Shown here piece after piece: positions 35,752-44,445 of a stretch of DNA of 64,000 bases. This DNA is from Candidatus Izimoplasma sp. ZiA1 (lineage in GTDB: Bacteria > Bacillota_I > Bacilli_A > Izemoplasmatales > Izemoplasmataceae): NCBI GenBank assembly GCA_002285055.1, contig NQYJ01000001.1:186001-250000 (forward strand), read 5' to 3'. The notes beneath the pieces were generated by a model. It was not told where the DNA came from and ran no database searches. It saw nothing but the letters and a program-made list of their open reading frames with translations. Position 1 is the first letter of the stretch; each line of letters starts with the position of its first letter. The translations under genes and the position numbers were made by a program.

Positions 35752-36186
35752 ATGGCAGAGTACATGCTATTTGTATGGTTCGCAATAATTATTATTGCTG
35801 CGTTTATTGAATCCCAAACTATGGATTTAACAAGTTTATGGTTTTCAGTCGGTTCACTTTTCGCTTTAATTATAGCAATAATAGATAACGACAATATTTT
35901 ATTACAAACAATTGTTTTCCTAGTTGTATCATTTATTCTTATTGCAACAGTAAGACCGATTGCAAAAAACTATTTCAAGACTAATATTATTAGTACTAAC
36001 TCGGATAGGCTTATCGGTAAAATTGCAGTTTGTACTAAAGAAATCTCTATAGGTGAACGTGGGGAAGTTAAAATTGATGGTAAATACTGGATGGCAGTAA
36101 CATCAGGTGAGGAAGACATCAATACCGGAGACAAAGTTGAAGTATTAGCTATCGAAGGTGTAAAGTTGATTGTTGTTAAACTATAG
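35752..36186 (+). CDS. NfeD-like membrane protein
   Basis: This is a short NfeD family protein. Two or three hydrophobic spans in the first half (MLFVWFAIIIIAAFIES and neighbours) are followed by a soluble OB-like domain (about 75-144) with RLIGKIAVCTKEISIGERG and VKIDGKYWMAVTSG. NfeD partners usually act with stomatin-type SPFH proteins; one is encoded two genes downstream. The stop codon overlaps the next start (TAGTG). The length, 144 residues, is that of the short NfeD1b-type without the N-terminal protease domain. Confidence 0.9.
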   Translation: MAEYMLFVWFAIIIIAAFIESQTMDLTSLWFSVGSLFALIIAIIDNDNILLQTIVFLVVSFILIATVRPIAKNYFKTNIISTNSDRLIGKIAVCTKEISIGERGEVKIDGKYWMAVTSGEEDINTGDKVEVLAIEGVKLIVVKL

Positions 36187-36794
36187 TGAAAGCATCTGCA
36201 TTTAGAAGATCTTTTGCATTCTTATTTGATATACTAATTGTTATGTTTGTGTTATCGCTAGTGTTTAGACTGGCAGGGGATAGAGTTATTAAAGGTCAAA
36301 TTGATAATTTTCAAGAAATATATGATCAATATCAATCTGATTTAAGTGATTATTATGATTCTAGAGATAGTATCATAAATGATTATACAAATGAAATCAT
36401 AACAATTGAAGCAAGAGATACACAACTTGAAACACTTTCTGATGAGTTCAATACTCTTCACGAAGGTGATATATCCACTATTTTTAAATATTATTATAGC
36501 GTTACGTTATTCTTTATTTTTGGATTTGGAGTAATTAATTATGGATACAACTTACTCCTACACGGGCAAACATTTGGTCGTAAATTAATGAAAGTAGAGT
36601 TAACAGGTAATATTAATTGGTGGAGTTTATTATTAAGAGAGTTTTTCTGGAAATCAATTTTCTGGGGAATTACTTTAGGACTCGGTATAATAGTTGATTT
36701 ACTATTAATATCACTTACAAAAAGCAAAAAAACAATTAGAGATCGTATTACTAACACATATGTTATTTACAGCGGAACAGTTTATCCGTTTTAA
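36186..36794 (+). CDS. RDD-family membrane protein
   Basis: This is a predicted multi-span protein with the RDD signature: FRRSFAFLFDILIV at the start, a hydrophilic charged loop (about 35-95), then LLLHGQTFGRKLMKVEL, and a final pair of spans ending RDRITNTYVIYSG. The long loop between spans 1 and 2 is unusual for size and rich in Asp, Ser and Tyr. The GTG start overlaps the NfeD stop by one base. RDD proteins have been linked to ion or osmolyte handling; function here is not known. Confidence 0.85.
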   Translation: MKASAFRRSFAFLFDILIVMFVLSLVFRLAGDRVIKGQIDNFQEIYDQYQSDLSDYYDSRDSIINDYTNEIITIEARDTQLETLSDEFNTLHEGDISTIFKYYYSVTLFFIFGFGVINYGYNLLLHGQTFGRKLMKVELTGNINWWSLLLREFFWKSIFWGITLGLGIIVDLLLISLTKSKKTIRDRITNTYVIYSGTVYPF

Positions 36795-36830
36795 GTAAAT
36801 ATATAAAATAAATTTTAGGAGGATATATAT

Positions 36831-37727
36831 ATGTGGGCTTATGTTTTATTAGCAATTGCAATAATAGTAGTTATTTATGTAGGAAGTAGATTTGTTATCG
36901 TTCCTCAAGCAAGTAGAGTAGTTATCCAAAGACTTGGTGGTTATCATACAACTTGGGGTGTTGGAATTCATTTCTTAGTTCCTTTCGTTGATAGAGTACA
37001 TAGAAAAGTTTCAATAAAAGAACATGTAGTGGATTTCCCACCACAACCAGTTATCACAAAAGATAACGTTACAATGCAAATTGATACAGTAGTATTTTAT
37101 CAAATTACAGATCCAAAGCAATTCGCTTATGGTGTTGAACAACCACTAAGAGCTATAGAAAATCTTACTGCAACTACATTACGTAATATCATTGGGGATT
37201 TAGAATTAGATGATTCATTAACTTCAAGAGATTTAATCAATGATAAAATGCGAATTATCTTAGATGAAGCAACTGATCCATGGGGAATTAAAATTAACCG
37301 TGTAGAAGTTAAAAACATCATTCCACCAAAAGATATTCGTGATGCAATGGAAAAACAAATGCGTGCTGAACGTGAACGTCGTCAAGCAATTTTAATTGCT
37401 GAAGGTGAAAAGCGTAGTGCAATTTTAACTGCTGAGGGTGAAAAACAATCTGCAATTCTTAGAGCTGAAGCTAAAAAAGAGGCAGCAATAAGAGAAGCAG
37501 AAGGTGAAAGTGAAGCATTACTTAAAGTACAAGAAGCAAATGCTCAGGCTATTCGTTTAATTAAAGACGCTGGAGCAGATGAAGCATTCTTAAAACTTGA
37601 AGCATTTAAAACAATGGTTAAAGTAGCAGACGGACAATCAACAAAATTAATCATACCATCTGATTTACAAGGTCTAGTAGGGTTGGCTTCTACCTTTGCT
37701 GAGACAGTAAAACCTGATAAAAAATAA
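36831..37727 (+). CDS. SPFH/Band 7 (stomatin-like) protein
   Basis: This is a membrane-anchored scaffolding protein of the stomatin/QmcA group. It has one N-terminal hydrophobic span (about residues 2-22), an SPFH domain with RVVIQRLGGYHTTW, VTMQIDTVVFYQITDP and LRNIIGDLELDDSLTSRD, and a long C-terminal coiled coil with AEGEKRSAIL repeats. These form ring or cage structures and mark membrane microdomains. It partners with NfeD. An AGGAGG site precedes the ATG. Identification is firm, cellular role inferred. Confidence 0.93.
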   Translation: MWAYVLLAIAIIVVIYVGSRFVIVPQASRVVIQRLGGYHTTWGVGIHFLVPFVDRVHRKVSIKEHVVDFPPQPVITKDNVTMQIDTVVFYQITDPKQFAYGVEQPLRAIENLTATTLRNIIGDLELDDSLTSRDLINDKMRIILDEATDPWGIKINRVEVKNIIPPKDIRDAMEKQMRAERERRQAILIAEGEKRSAILTAEGEKQSAILRAEAKKEAAIREAEGESEALLKVQEANAQAIRLIKDAGADEAFLKLEAFKTMVKVADGQSTKLIIPSDLQGLVGLASTFAETVKPDKK

Positions 37728-37732
37728 TTAAA

Positions 37733-37762
37733 TAAAAAAAGGAGCCTTTTGGCTCCTTTTAA
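37733..37762. terminator. Bidirectional terminator between stomatin gene and asnS
   Basis: AAAAGGAGCC TTTT GGCTCCTTTT forms a 10-bp stem with flanking A and T runs. Confidence 0.9.
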
Positions 37763-39144
37763 AATTCACAGTTTCTTGGTGTTCTTGGGAACGGAATAAC
37801 GTCTCTGATGTTCTCTACACCAGTTAAATACATTAACATTCTATCAAAACCAAGACCAAATCCAGCATGTTTACACCCACCGTATTTTCTAAGATCTAAG
37901 TACCACCATAAATCCTCTTCTGGTACATCCATTTCTTTCATTCTTTTAAGAAGCATATCTAAACGTTCTTCTCTTTGGCTTCCACCAATTAATTCACCAC
38001 TACCAGGAACAAGTAAATCCATTCCCGCTACTGTTTCATTATCATCATTCATTCTCATATAGAATGCTTTAATTCCTTTTGGCCAATCAATAACAAAAAC
38101 AGGTCCATTATAATGTTTAACTAAGTACTTTTCATGTTCTGTAGCTAAATCCTCACCATGTTGCGGTTCATTATCAAATTTAACTTTTGAATTAATTAGC
38201 ACATCAATTGCTTCTTTATGTGTAATTCTATTAAATGATCCATTAACAACACTATTAAGTTTATTCATTAACCCTTTTTGAACGAACTTATCAAAAAATT
38301 CCATCTCATGTGGTGCTCTTTCAATTACAAAGTTAATCAAATATTTTACCATTTCTTCTGCTAAATCCATATCATCATGAATATCAGCAAAAGCTATTTC
38401 AGGTTCGATCATCCAGAATTCTGAAGCATGTGTTGTTGTATTTGAGTTCTCAGCTCTAAATGTGGGACCAAATGTATAAACTTCCTTAAATGCAAGAGCA
38501 AATGCCTCAGCTTCAAGTTGCCCAGATACAGTTAAGTTAGCTGGCTTTTGAAAAAAGTCTTCTTTAAAATCTATGCTTTTTTCTTCGTTTCTAGGTATGT
38601 TATCTAAATCAAGTGTAGTAACTTTGAACATTTCACCCGCACCCTCAGCATCACTTGCAGTAATAAGAGGCGCAGCTAAATAGACAAAACCTTTTTCTTG
38701 AAAAAAGGAATGAACAGCATGAGTTAAAATACTTCTTACTCTAAAAACTGCACTAAATAAGTTAGTTCTAGGTCTTAGATGTGCATTCTCTCTTAAAAAT
38801 TCTCTTGAGTGTCTTTTAGGTTGAATTGGGTAATCCTCTAAAGAATCACCAACAAGTTCAACACTAGTTGCTTTAATTTCATATGGTTGTTTGTTGTTTG
38901 GTGTTAAAATAACATCACCAATAACTTTTACACTACTACCTACTCTAATTTTACCAACTTCTTTGAAGTTCTCTAAAGCGATATCATAAACTACTTGCAC
39001 AGACTTGAAGAATGTACCATCATTTAAGTCTATAAAACCAAACTCTTTTTGACTTCTATTATTTCTAACCCATCCCTCAATAATAATATTTTTGGAACCA
39101 ATGTCAGAATATTGTTTATCTAATTCTCTAATGTTCAATTTCAT
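37759..39144 (-). CDS. asnS: Asparaginyl-tRNA synthetase
   Basis: This is a class II synthetase charging tRNA-Asn. It has an N-terminal OB anticodon-binding domain ([19 protein letters not shown]), motif 2 [19 protein letters not shown] and motif 3 [15 protein letters not shown] with IPFPRTP at the end, which separates AsnRS from aspartyl enzymes. The ATG start follows GGAGAG. A T-box leader with an AAC specifier lies upstream, so expression should rise when tRNA-Asn is uncharged. Confidence 0.97.
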   Translation of the reverse strand: MKLNIRELDKQYSDIGSKNIIIEGWVRNNRSQKEFGFIDLNDGTFFKSVQVVYDIALENFKEVGKIRVGSSVKVIGDVILTPNNKQPYEIKATSVELVGDSLEDYPIQPKRHSREFLRENAHLRPRTNLFSAVFRVRSILTHAVHSFFQEKGFVYLAAPLITASDAEGAGEMFKVTTLDLDNIPRNEEKSIDFKEDFFQKPANLTVSGQLEAEAFALAFKEVYTFGPTFRAENSNTTTHASEFWMIEPEIAFADIHDDMDLAEEMVKYLINFVIERAPHEMEFFDKFVQKGLMNKLNSVVNGSFNRITHKEAIDVLINSKVKFDNEPQHGEDLATEHEKYLVKHYNGPVFVIDWPKGIKAFYMRMNDDNETVAGMDLLVPGSGELIGGSQREERLDMLLKRMKEMDVPEEDLWWYLDLRKYGGCKHAGFGLGFDRMLMYLTGVENIRDVIPFPRTPRNCEF

Positions 39145-39392
39145 CAAATCTCTCCTTTTCTATAATAAAAAAACATCCTTAAACAACTGTTTAAGGACGA
39201 ATATATTTTCCGCGGTACCACCTTAGTTCTAGTTTCCTAGCACTCTAACCTTTAACGCAGGTATTACGGATGAGTCTACTCAATTCTTTCATCACTCATG
39301 GTGTTATTCATACATTACTTATTTATCTAGCTCTCACCTACCTAGACTCGCTTATAACAGGGAAATGTATTACTTGTCCAATCAACGTTTAT
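39145..39392 (-). promoter_or_regulatory. T-box leader of asnS (specifier AAC)
   Basis: On the minus strand the stem I motif GGACAAGTAA lies near the start, and the specifier AAC (39305-39303, in GAATAACACC) is the asparagine codon. The conserved T-box AAGGTGGTACCGCGG is at 39224-39210 and a terminator TCCTTAAAC AACT GTTTAAGGA with T run lies at 39197-39170. Uncharged tRNA-Asn would pair with T-box and specifier to prevent termination. Confidence 0.93.
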
Positions 39393-39398
39393 ACAAAT

Positions 39399-39426
39399 AT
39401 AATAACAAAAACAAAAGAATTGTCAA
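39399..39426 (-). promoter_or_regulatory. Promoter of asnS
   Basis: A perfect -35 TTGACA, 16-bp spacer and -10 TATTAT on the minus strand lie just upstream of the T-box leader. Confidence 0.7.
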
Positions 39427-39451
39427 CAATAATAAATAAAGCTGTCTACAA

Positions 39452-39467
39452 CTACTACAATTAGTAG
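39452..39467. other. Inverted repeat upstream of the ABC transporter operon
   Basis: CTACTA CAAT TAGTAG lies just upstream of a TATAAT at 39474-39479. It may be an operator for the operon that follows, or a weak hairpin; I cannot tell which. Confidence 0.4.
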
Positions 39468-39501
39468 ATTAAATATAATAATAAATACATAGGAGGATAC
39501 T

Positions 39502-41475
39502 ATGCTAAATGTAAAAAAACTAACAAGAAAATATAAGAATGGAAGTACATACATTAATGCAATTGATGATATCAATGCAAATTTTAATGTAGGTGACTTC
39601 GTTTTTATTCTAGGTGAAAGTGGAAGTGGGAAAAGTACACTTTTAAATGTTCTTTGTGGCCTAGACACAAAAATCGATGGTTCAGTATCAATTGATGGTA
39701 TTGATACCTCTACATTCTCAAAAAAAGACTGGGCTATATATCGAAACCACTATGTAGGTTTCGTATTTCAAGAATACAACTTGATTGAACATCTAAAAGT
39801 GTGGGAAAATGTAGCACTTCCATTACAGTTCCAAGGTCTGTCAAAAAAACAAGCTAAGAAAAAAGCAGTTATCGAGTTAGAAAAAATTGGTTTAGGCAAA
39901 TTTATTGACAAATTACCTAATCATTTATCTGGTGGACAAAAACAAAGAGTTGCTATTGCAAGAGCTTTTGTTACAGATCCTAAAATAATTATGGCTGACG
40001 AACCTACAGGTGCTCTTGATACAGCTTTAGGAGATAAAATTATTGCTTATTTAAAAGAAAAGGCAAAAGATAAAATCGTTGTAATAGTTACACATGACGA
40101 GGATTTAGCAGAAAAATTTGCCAATCGCATAATAACTTTAGAAGATGGTAAAATCCTAAATGATTCAAATCAAGTTTCTGAAACAATAACACCTGAAAAA
40201 GAATTAAACTTGGTAAGACCTAGAATGAAACTAAGTATGTTATTCAAGTTTGCTAGAAATAATATATCAAGCAGGATTTTTAGAAGCATAATTACTAGTT
40301 CTATTGTTTCAATTGGATATATATCTATATTTTTATTAACTTTCTTAATACTTGGAATAAACAGCTCTATCGCTAGCACAATAAGTTCGTTTATTCCTGA
40401 AGATCAATATCAGATTTACCACATCGGAAATGAAGAGATTACTACTGATGAAATGGCACAAATTTCTGCTCTAGAACATGTCGAATCAGTTGAATATGTT
40501 GTAACAGAGCAAATATTATTAGAGTATCAAGGGATTCCAAATAACTCAATATTAACATCAGTTCCATATGATGAAGTATCACTGCAATCTAATACAAGTA
40601 CCCTTTATGGAGAAATACCTAGTAGTTCTGATGAGATTATTATCAACTCACTAACTGCAGCTAACTTAGAAGGATTGCAATATATAGAAAAAGGTTCTGA
40701 GGAGTATGTGTTTAATTCAGTTAAAAACCTTACTGTTTCAATAAAATACATAGATTCTACTGGAACTAAAACACTCATAGGTGAGTATAAAATTGTTGGT
40801 ATGGTTGTAAACACTTCAATGCAACCTTTAGTTTATGCAGAATATCAAGAATCACTTGATATATCTAACATGATTAATAATGATGAAAATATTTATGCCT
40901 CACAAGCAACAATGTATTTAAACACAGATAATGAAGATGAAATCTCTGATTTAAGAAAAACACTAAATGATAATCATGATATATTTGTAATGAACCTATA
41001 TGAGTCTATCACATCAAACATAGATGATTTTATGATGAAAGCATTAAAAATATTCATCGGGATTGCGTCAATTTCGCTGATAGTTTCAGGAATACTAATT
41101 GGTTTAGTTGTTTATACTTCAATATTAGAAAGAATTAAGGAAATAGGTATTTTAACAGCAATTGGAGCAAAAAGTTCAAGTATTGTTGGTATCTATTTAA
41201 TCGAATCTGCATTCCTTGGTTTAATTAGTAGTATCATTGCCTCTGGGGTTGCTTTACTATTAACAAAATTCATCAATGGCCTATTTAATAACTTTATAGA
41301 AAAACCATTGAACCTTTTGACACAAGGCTTATTTGAAATGCAATTATTATCACCAAATGTACTTGTAATACTAATTGTTATAACATTTAGTATTTTATAC
41401 GCTATGCTAGCTGGGGTTATACCTTCGTTAAGAGCATCTAAAATGAACGCTGTTAAAGCGCTTAGAAAGGAGTAA
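39502..41475 (+). CDS. MacB-like ABC transporter, ATPase fused to FtsX-type permease (1)
   Basis: The N-terminal ATPase (about 1-225) has Walker A GESGSGKS at residues 38-45, Q-loop VFQEYNLIEHL, signature LSGGQKQRVAIARAF and Walker B MADEPTGALD. The rest is an FtsX-type permease: one span near residue 270, a large outer domain (about 290-500), then three spans and the end IPSLRASKMNAVKALRKE. Such proteins usually export peptides, lipoproteins or antibiotics, or act as mechanotransmission complexes. It is first of four closely spaced genes, and the next gene encodes a similar protein, so the two probably pair as a heterodimer. Confidence 0.92.
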   Translation: MLNVKKLTRKYKNGSTYINAIDDINANFNVGDFVFILGESGSGKSTLLNVLCGLDTKIDGSVSIDGIDTSTFSKKDWAIYRNHYVGFVFQEYNLIEHLKVWENVALPLQFQGLSKKQAKKKAVIELEKIGLGKFIDKLPNHLSGGQKQRVAIARAFVTDPKIIMADEPTGALDTALGDKIIAYLKEKAKDKIVVIVTHDEDLAEKFANRIITLEDGKILNDSNQVSETITPEKELNLVRPRMKLSMLFKFARNNISSRIFRSIITSSIVSIGYISIFLLTFLILGINSSIASTISSFIPEDQYQIYHIGNEEITTDEMAQISALEHVESVEYVVTEQILLEYQGIPNNSILTSVPYDEVSLQSNTSTLYGEIPSSSDEIIINSLTAANLEGLQYIEKGSEEYVFNSVKNLTVSIKYIDSTGTKTLIGEYKIVGMVVNTSMQPLVYAEYQESLDISNMINNDENIYASQATMYLNTDNEDEISDLRKTLNDNHDIFVMNLYESITSNIDDFMMKALKIFIGIASISLIVSGILIGLVVYTSILERIKEIGILTAIGAKSSSIVGIYLIESAFLGLISSIIASGVALLLTKFINGLFNNFIEKPLNLLTQGLFEMQLLSPNVLVILIVITFSILYAMLAGVIPSLRASKMNAVKALRKE

Positions 41476-41479
41476 TCCC

Positions 41480-43723
41480 ATGATAAAACTAAACGAAATA
41501 CATAAAGTCTATACACAAGGTAAGGTCGGATTTCATGCTTTAAAAGATATTAACTTATTCTTTAAGAAAGATGAAACTATTGCAATATTAGGACCAAGTG
41601 GTTGTGGAAAAACTACTCTTTTAAATATTTTGGGTGGCTTAGACACACCAACTACTGGCGATATGGTTATTGATTCAAAATTAACTACAAATTTCACCGA
41701 ATCAGAGTGGGATTATTTTAGAAATCATCGTATTGGTTTTGTTTTTCAACAGTACAATTTAATTGAACACTTACCAATCGTAGAAAATGTTGCTATTAGT
41801 GTAAAACTATCTGGTGTTAGTCATAAAGACTCTCACAAAAGAGCAATAGAACTGCTGACTAAAGTGGGATTAAAAGATCACTTACAAAAATTACCTAATC
41901 AATTATCTGGTGGGGAAAGACAGAGAGTAGCTATCGCAAGAGCATTGATTAACAATCCTGATATTATTCTTGCTGATGAACCTACTGGTGCTCTTGATAA
42001 AAAAACTGGTAATGAAGTAATGGATTTAATAAAAGAAGTAGGGAAAGACAAATTAGTAATAATAGTTACTCATAATAAAAAAGTTGCAAATAAGTATGCA
42101 ACTAGAATAATTGAGCTTGAGGACGGTAGAGTTAAAAGTGATACATCTCCGAAAGATGAAAAAGTTAAAATTATTCTTAAACGTGAGAAAAACCGTAAAA
42201 AACTAAAATTTAAAGAAGCTATTAGATTAGCATACTATAATATTAAAGGAAAAAAATGGCGAACTTTCCTAGTATCACTTGGACTTAGTGTTGGGATAGT
42301 TGGTTTAATATTAATTGATGCTTTATTTAACTCAATTAGAACAGGACTTGAACAACAAACAGCTGTAATCCAAAACAATCCTGATATATACATAATGGCT
42401 GATGATGAAAGCACAACAATAGATTTAGCTTTAACAGCAATTGAAAATACCAATTATTTTAAAGAAGTATTCTTTGCACCTAGACAAGATTTTCAAATTG
42501 TAAAGAATATTACTAAAGACAGTAACTTACTTAGCAATGTGGGTACTAATGTTATCGGCACTCCACAAAGCACTGAAATAAAATCTGTCTTTACAAATAT
42601 TCTTGGTGATGGTAGATTGCCAAATAGTGATAATGAATTCGCATTACCACTAGACACTGCAAAAAAACTCATTAATAGCAATATTTATTTAAGCAACGAT
42701 GAGATTTGGGAACTACTAAAAAACAATATTTATTTAATACATACAGATTTTGAATATAGTGTTGCATATATCCCGAGTATTGAAACAAATTGCATATACA
42801 CTTCAATGTGGGATGGAGACACAAACAATTTACCCTTAGAATATAACGAGACTGAGTTAGGGACAATAACTGAAAATTTAAATGCTTTAAGTCCTTATCG
42901 TAGTACTCCAATAGTAGTCGGAGATAAAAATGTATTTTGTGGAGATTATAGTGAAATATATTGGGAAATTGACTATGATACTCCGGTTGGTGAAGGTACA
43001 GAATTTAAACTAGTAGGTATTTTTGATAATAAGTTATTCAAAGAAGCACTCTTTAGTGAAGACACTATAAACTCAATTGGATCAAAAAATTCATATATCT
43101 ATCCTTCTTCTGAGGAAACAAACCCAATTGACGAGTTCTATCGATATAGAGCATTCCTAAAAAACGATAACGTATCCAATAAAACTGATATTATGAGATC
43201 TTTAGAGGAAAGAGGATATATAGTCAGAGAAAATGTTGATTTTGGATTAGACTTATTTAGTGGAATAACAAATTTATTTATCTATATTCTTCAGTTTATA
43301 TTTAGCTCAATAACACTTATTGCGGTAGTAACTGGTAGTTTAATGCTGTTATTAATACTTTATATAGGAGTTGTAGAGCGTAGACGCGAAATAGGATTAA
43401 TTAGATCAATGGGTGGTTCAAGAAGTGATGTGCGTCTAATTTATACTGGTGAAACTACTCTTATTGGTTTAATCGCTGGTTTCTTAAGCATATTAATATC
43501 ACTAGTCCTTGTTGTAATTTTAAACATTTATATATATAATAATTATCAAGAGCTAGTTTTAAGATATTTACCATTTGTAGATCCAAAAAAAGTTTTATCA
43601 ATAAACTACGCTAAATTAATCTATGCAATAATTGGAAGTATATTGTTAGCAATTGTAAGTGGTTTAATCCCTTCTATAATAGCTGGTAAGAAAAAACCAA
43701 TTGAAGCATTAAGAAACGAATAA
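41480..43723 (+). CDS. MacB-like ABC transporter, ATPase fused to FtsX-type permease (2)
   Basis: Architecture is the same as the previous gene: ATPase with GPSGCGKT, LSGGERQRVAIARAL and LADEPTGALD in the first 225 residues, a span near residue 260, an outer domain of about 300 residues (larger than in the partner) and three C-terminal spans ending with KKPIEALRNE. At 747 residues it is bigger than its neighbour because of the outer domain. The gap to the first gene is 4 bases. The difference in outer domains suggests distinct halves of one exporter. Substrate unknown. Confidence 0.92.
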   Translation: MIKLNEIHKVYTQGKVGFHALKDINLFFKKDETIAILGPSGCGKTTLLNILGGLDTPTTGDMVIDSKLTTNFTESEWDYFRNHRIGFVFQQYNLIEHLPIVENVAISVKLSGVSHKDSHKRAIELLTKVGLKDHLQKLPNQLSGGERQRVAIARALINNPDIILADEPTGALDKKTGNEVMDLIKEVGKDKLVIIVTHNKKVANKYATRIIELEDGRVKSDTSPKDEKVKIILKREKNRKKLKFKEAIRLAYYNIKGKKWRTFLVSLGLSVGIVGLILIDALFNSIRTGLEQQTAVIQNNPDIYIMADDESTTIDLALTAIENTNYFKEVFFAPRQDFQIVKNITKDSNLLSNVGTNVIGTPQSTEIKSVFTNILGDGRLPNSDNEFALPLDTAKKLINSNIYLSNDEIWELLKNNIYLIHTDFEYSVAYIPSIETNCIYTSMWDGDTNNLPLEYNETELGTITENLNALSPYRSTPIVVGDKNVFCGDYSEIYWEIDYDTPVGEGTEFKLVGIFDNKLFKEALFSEDTINSIGSKNSYIYPSSEETNPIDEFYRYRAFLKNDNVSNKTDIMRSLEERGYIVRENVDFGLDLFSGITNLFIYILQFIFSSITLIAVVTGSLMLLLILYIGVVERRREIGLIRSMGGSRSDVRLIYTGETTLIGLIAGFLSILISLVLVVILNIYIYNNYQELVLRYLPFVDPKKVLSINYAKLIYAIIGSILLAIVSGLIPSIIAGKKKPIEALRNE

Positions 43724-43734
43724 AGGAGTATATT

Positions 43735-44421
43735 ATGAGAAAAAAAGTAACCGGAGAAAGAATAGTAGCAGCAATAATTGATTCAATAATAGTTGGGATA
43801 ATTGTAGCAGTGTTTAGTTTTATTGCAGCTTTAATAACAGGATATGGTTCAGAAATAGCAAATTTATTTACTAATGCTTTTGCTGGTACAGAAACATCAA
43901 CAACTGAATTTATGACAAAAGATCAAATTAATTTTACAGTTGCATCAACAATAATTGAGTTTGCAATTGGTTGGATTTTCTTTGTCCATATCCCTTATAA
44001 AATGAATGGACAAACACTAGGTAAAAAATTAATGAGAATCCGTGCAATTAACGAGTTTGGAGAAAACCCTTCTTATAAACAACATATCATAAGAGCAATC
44101 CAAAACTGGAGTGCATATTTGAGCTTACCAATAGTCTTCTTCCTATTAGTAAATGTTATTTTAGGTAGTGTCCTTGCAGTTATTGCAGGATTAATTACAA
44201 CACCATTAGTGATAGTTTCAATTATCTTAATTATAGCTAGAGAAGATGGAAAAGGGCTTCATGATTTAATTGCAAGTACAAATGTTGTTTTAGCAACAGT
44301 TAATGTTGAAGATGAGTTCATCAAAAAAACAACAAGAATGGCTGATTGGGCTGAAGTAGATTATGTTCAAAAAGATTCTAACGATTCAGATGAAAAAGAA
44401 GACGATTGGGATAAATACTAA
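43735..44421 (+). CDS. RDD-family membrane protein
   Basis: RDD domain protein: ERIVAAIIDSIIVGIIVAV at the start, an external loop with many Thr residues, then HIPYKMNGQTLGKKLMRIRAINEFGENPS (the conserved glycine-lysine segment) and two final spans. The C-terminal tail is acidic and cytoplasmic. It lies 11 bases after the second transporter and 24 before the helicase, so all four genes look co-transcribed. It may be an accessory to the transporter pair. Function unknown. Confidence 0.85.
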   Translation: MRKKVTGERIVAAIIDSIIVGIIVAVFSFIAALITGYGSEIANLFTNAFAGTETSTTEFMTKDQINFTVASTIIEFAIGWIFFVHIPYKMNGQTLGKKLMRIRAINEFGENPSYKQHIIRAIQNWSAYLSLPIVFFLLVNVILGSVLAVIAGLITTPLVIVSIILIIAREDGKGLHDLIASTNVVLATVNVEDEFIKKTTRMADWAEVDYVQKDSNDSDEKEDDWDKY

Positions 44422-44445
44422 AAAATAAATACTTGAGGTGAGTTT

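Noticed and set aside
39270-39464. 64-codon open frame upstream of the ABC operon
   Set aside because: It covers the asnS T-box leader and promoter on the other strand and is explained by those.
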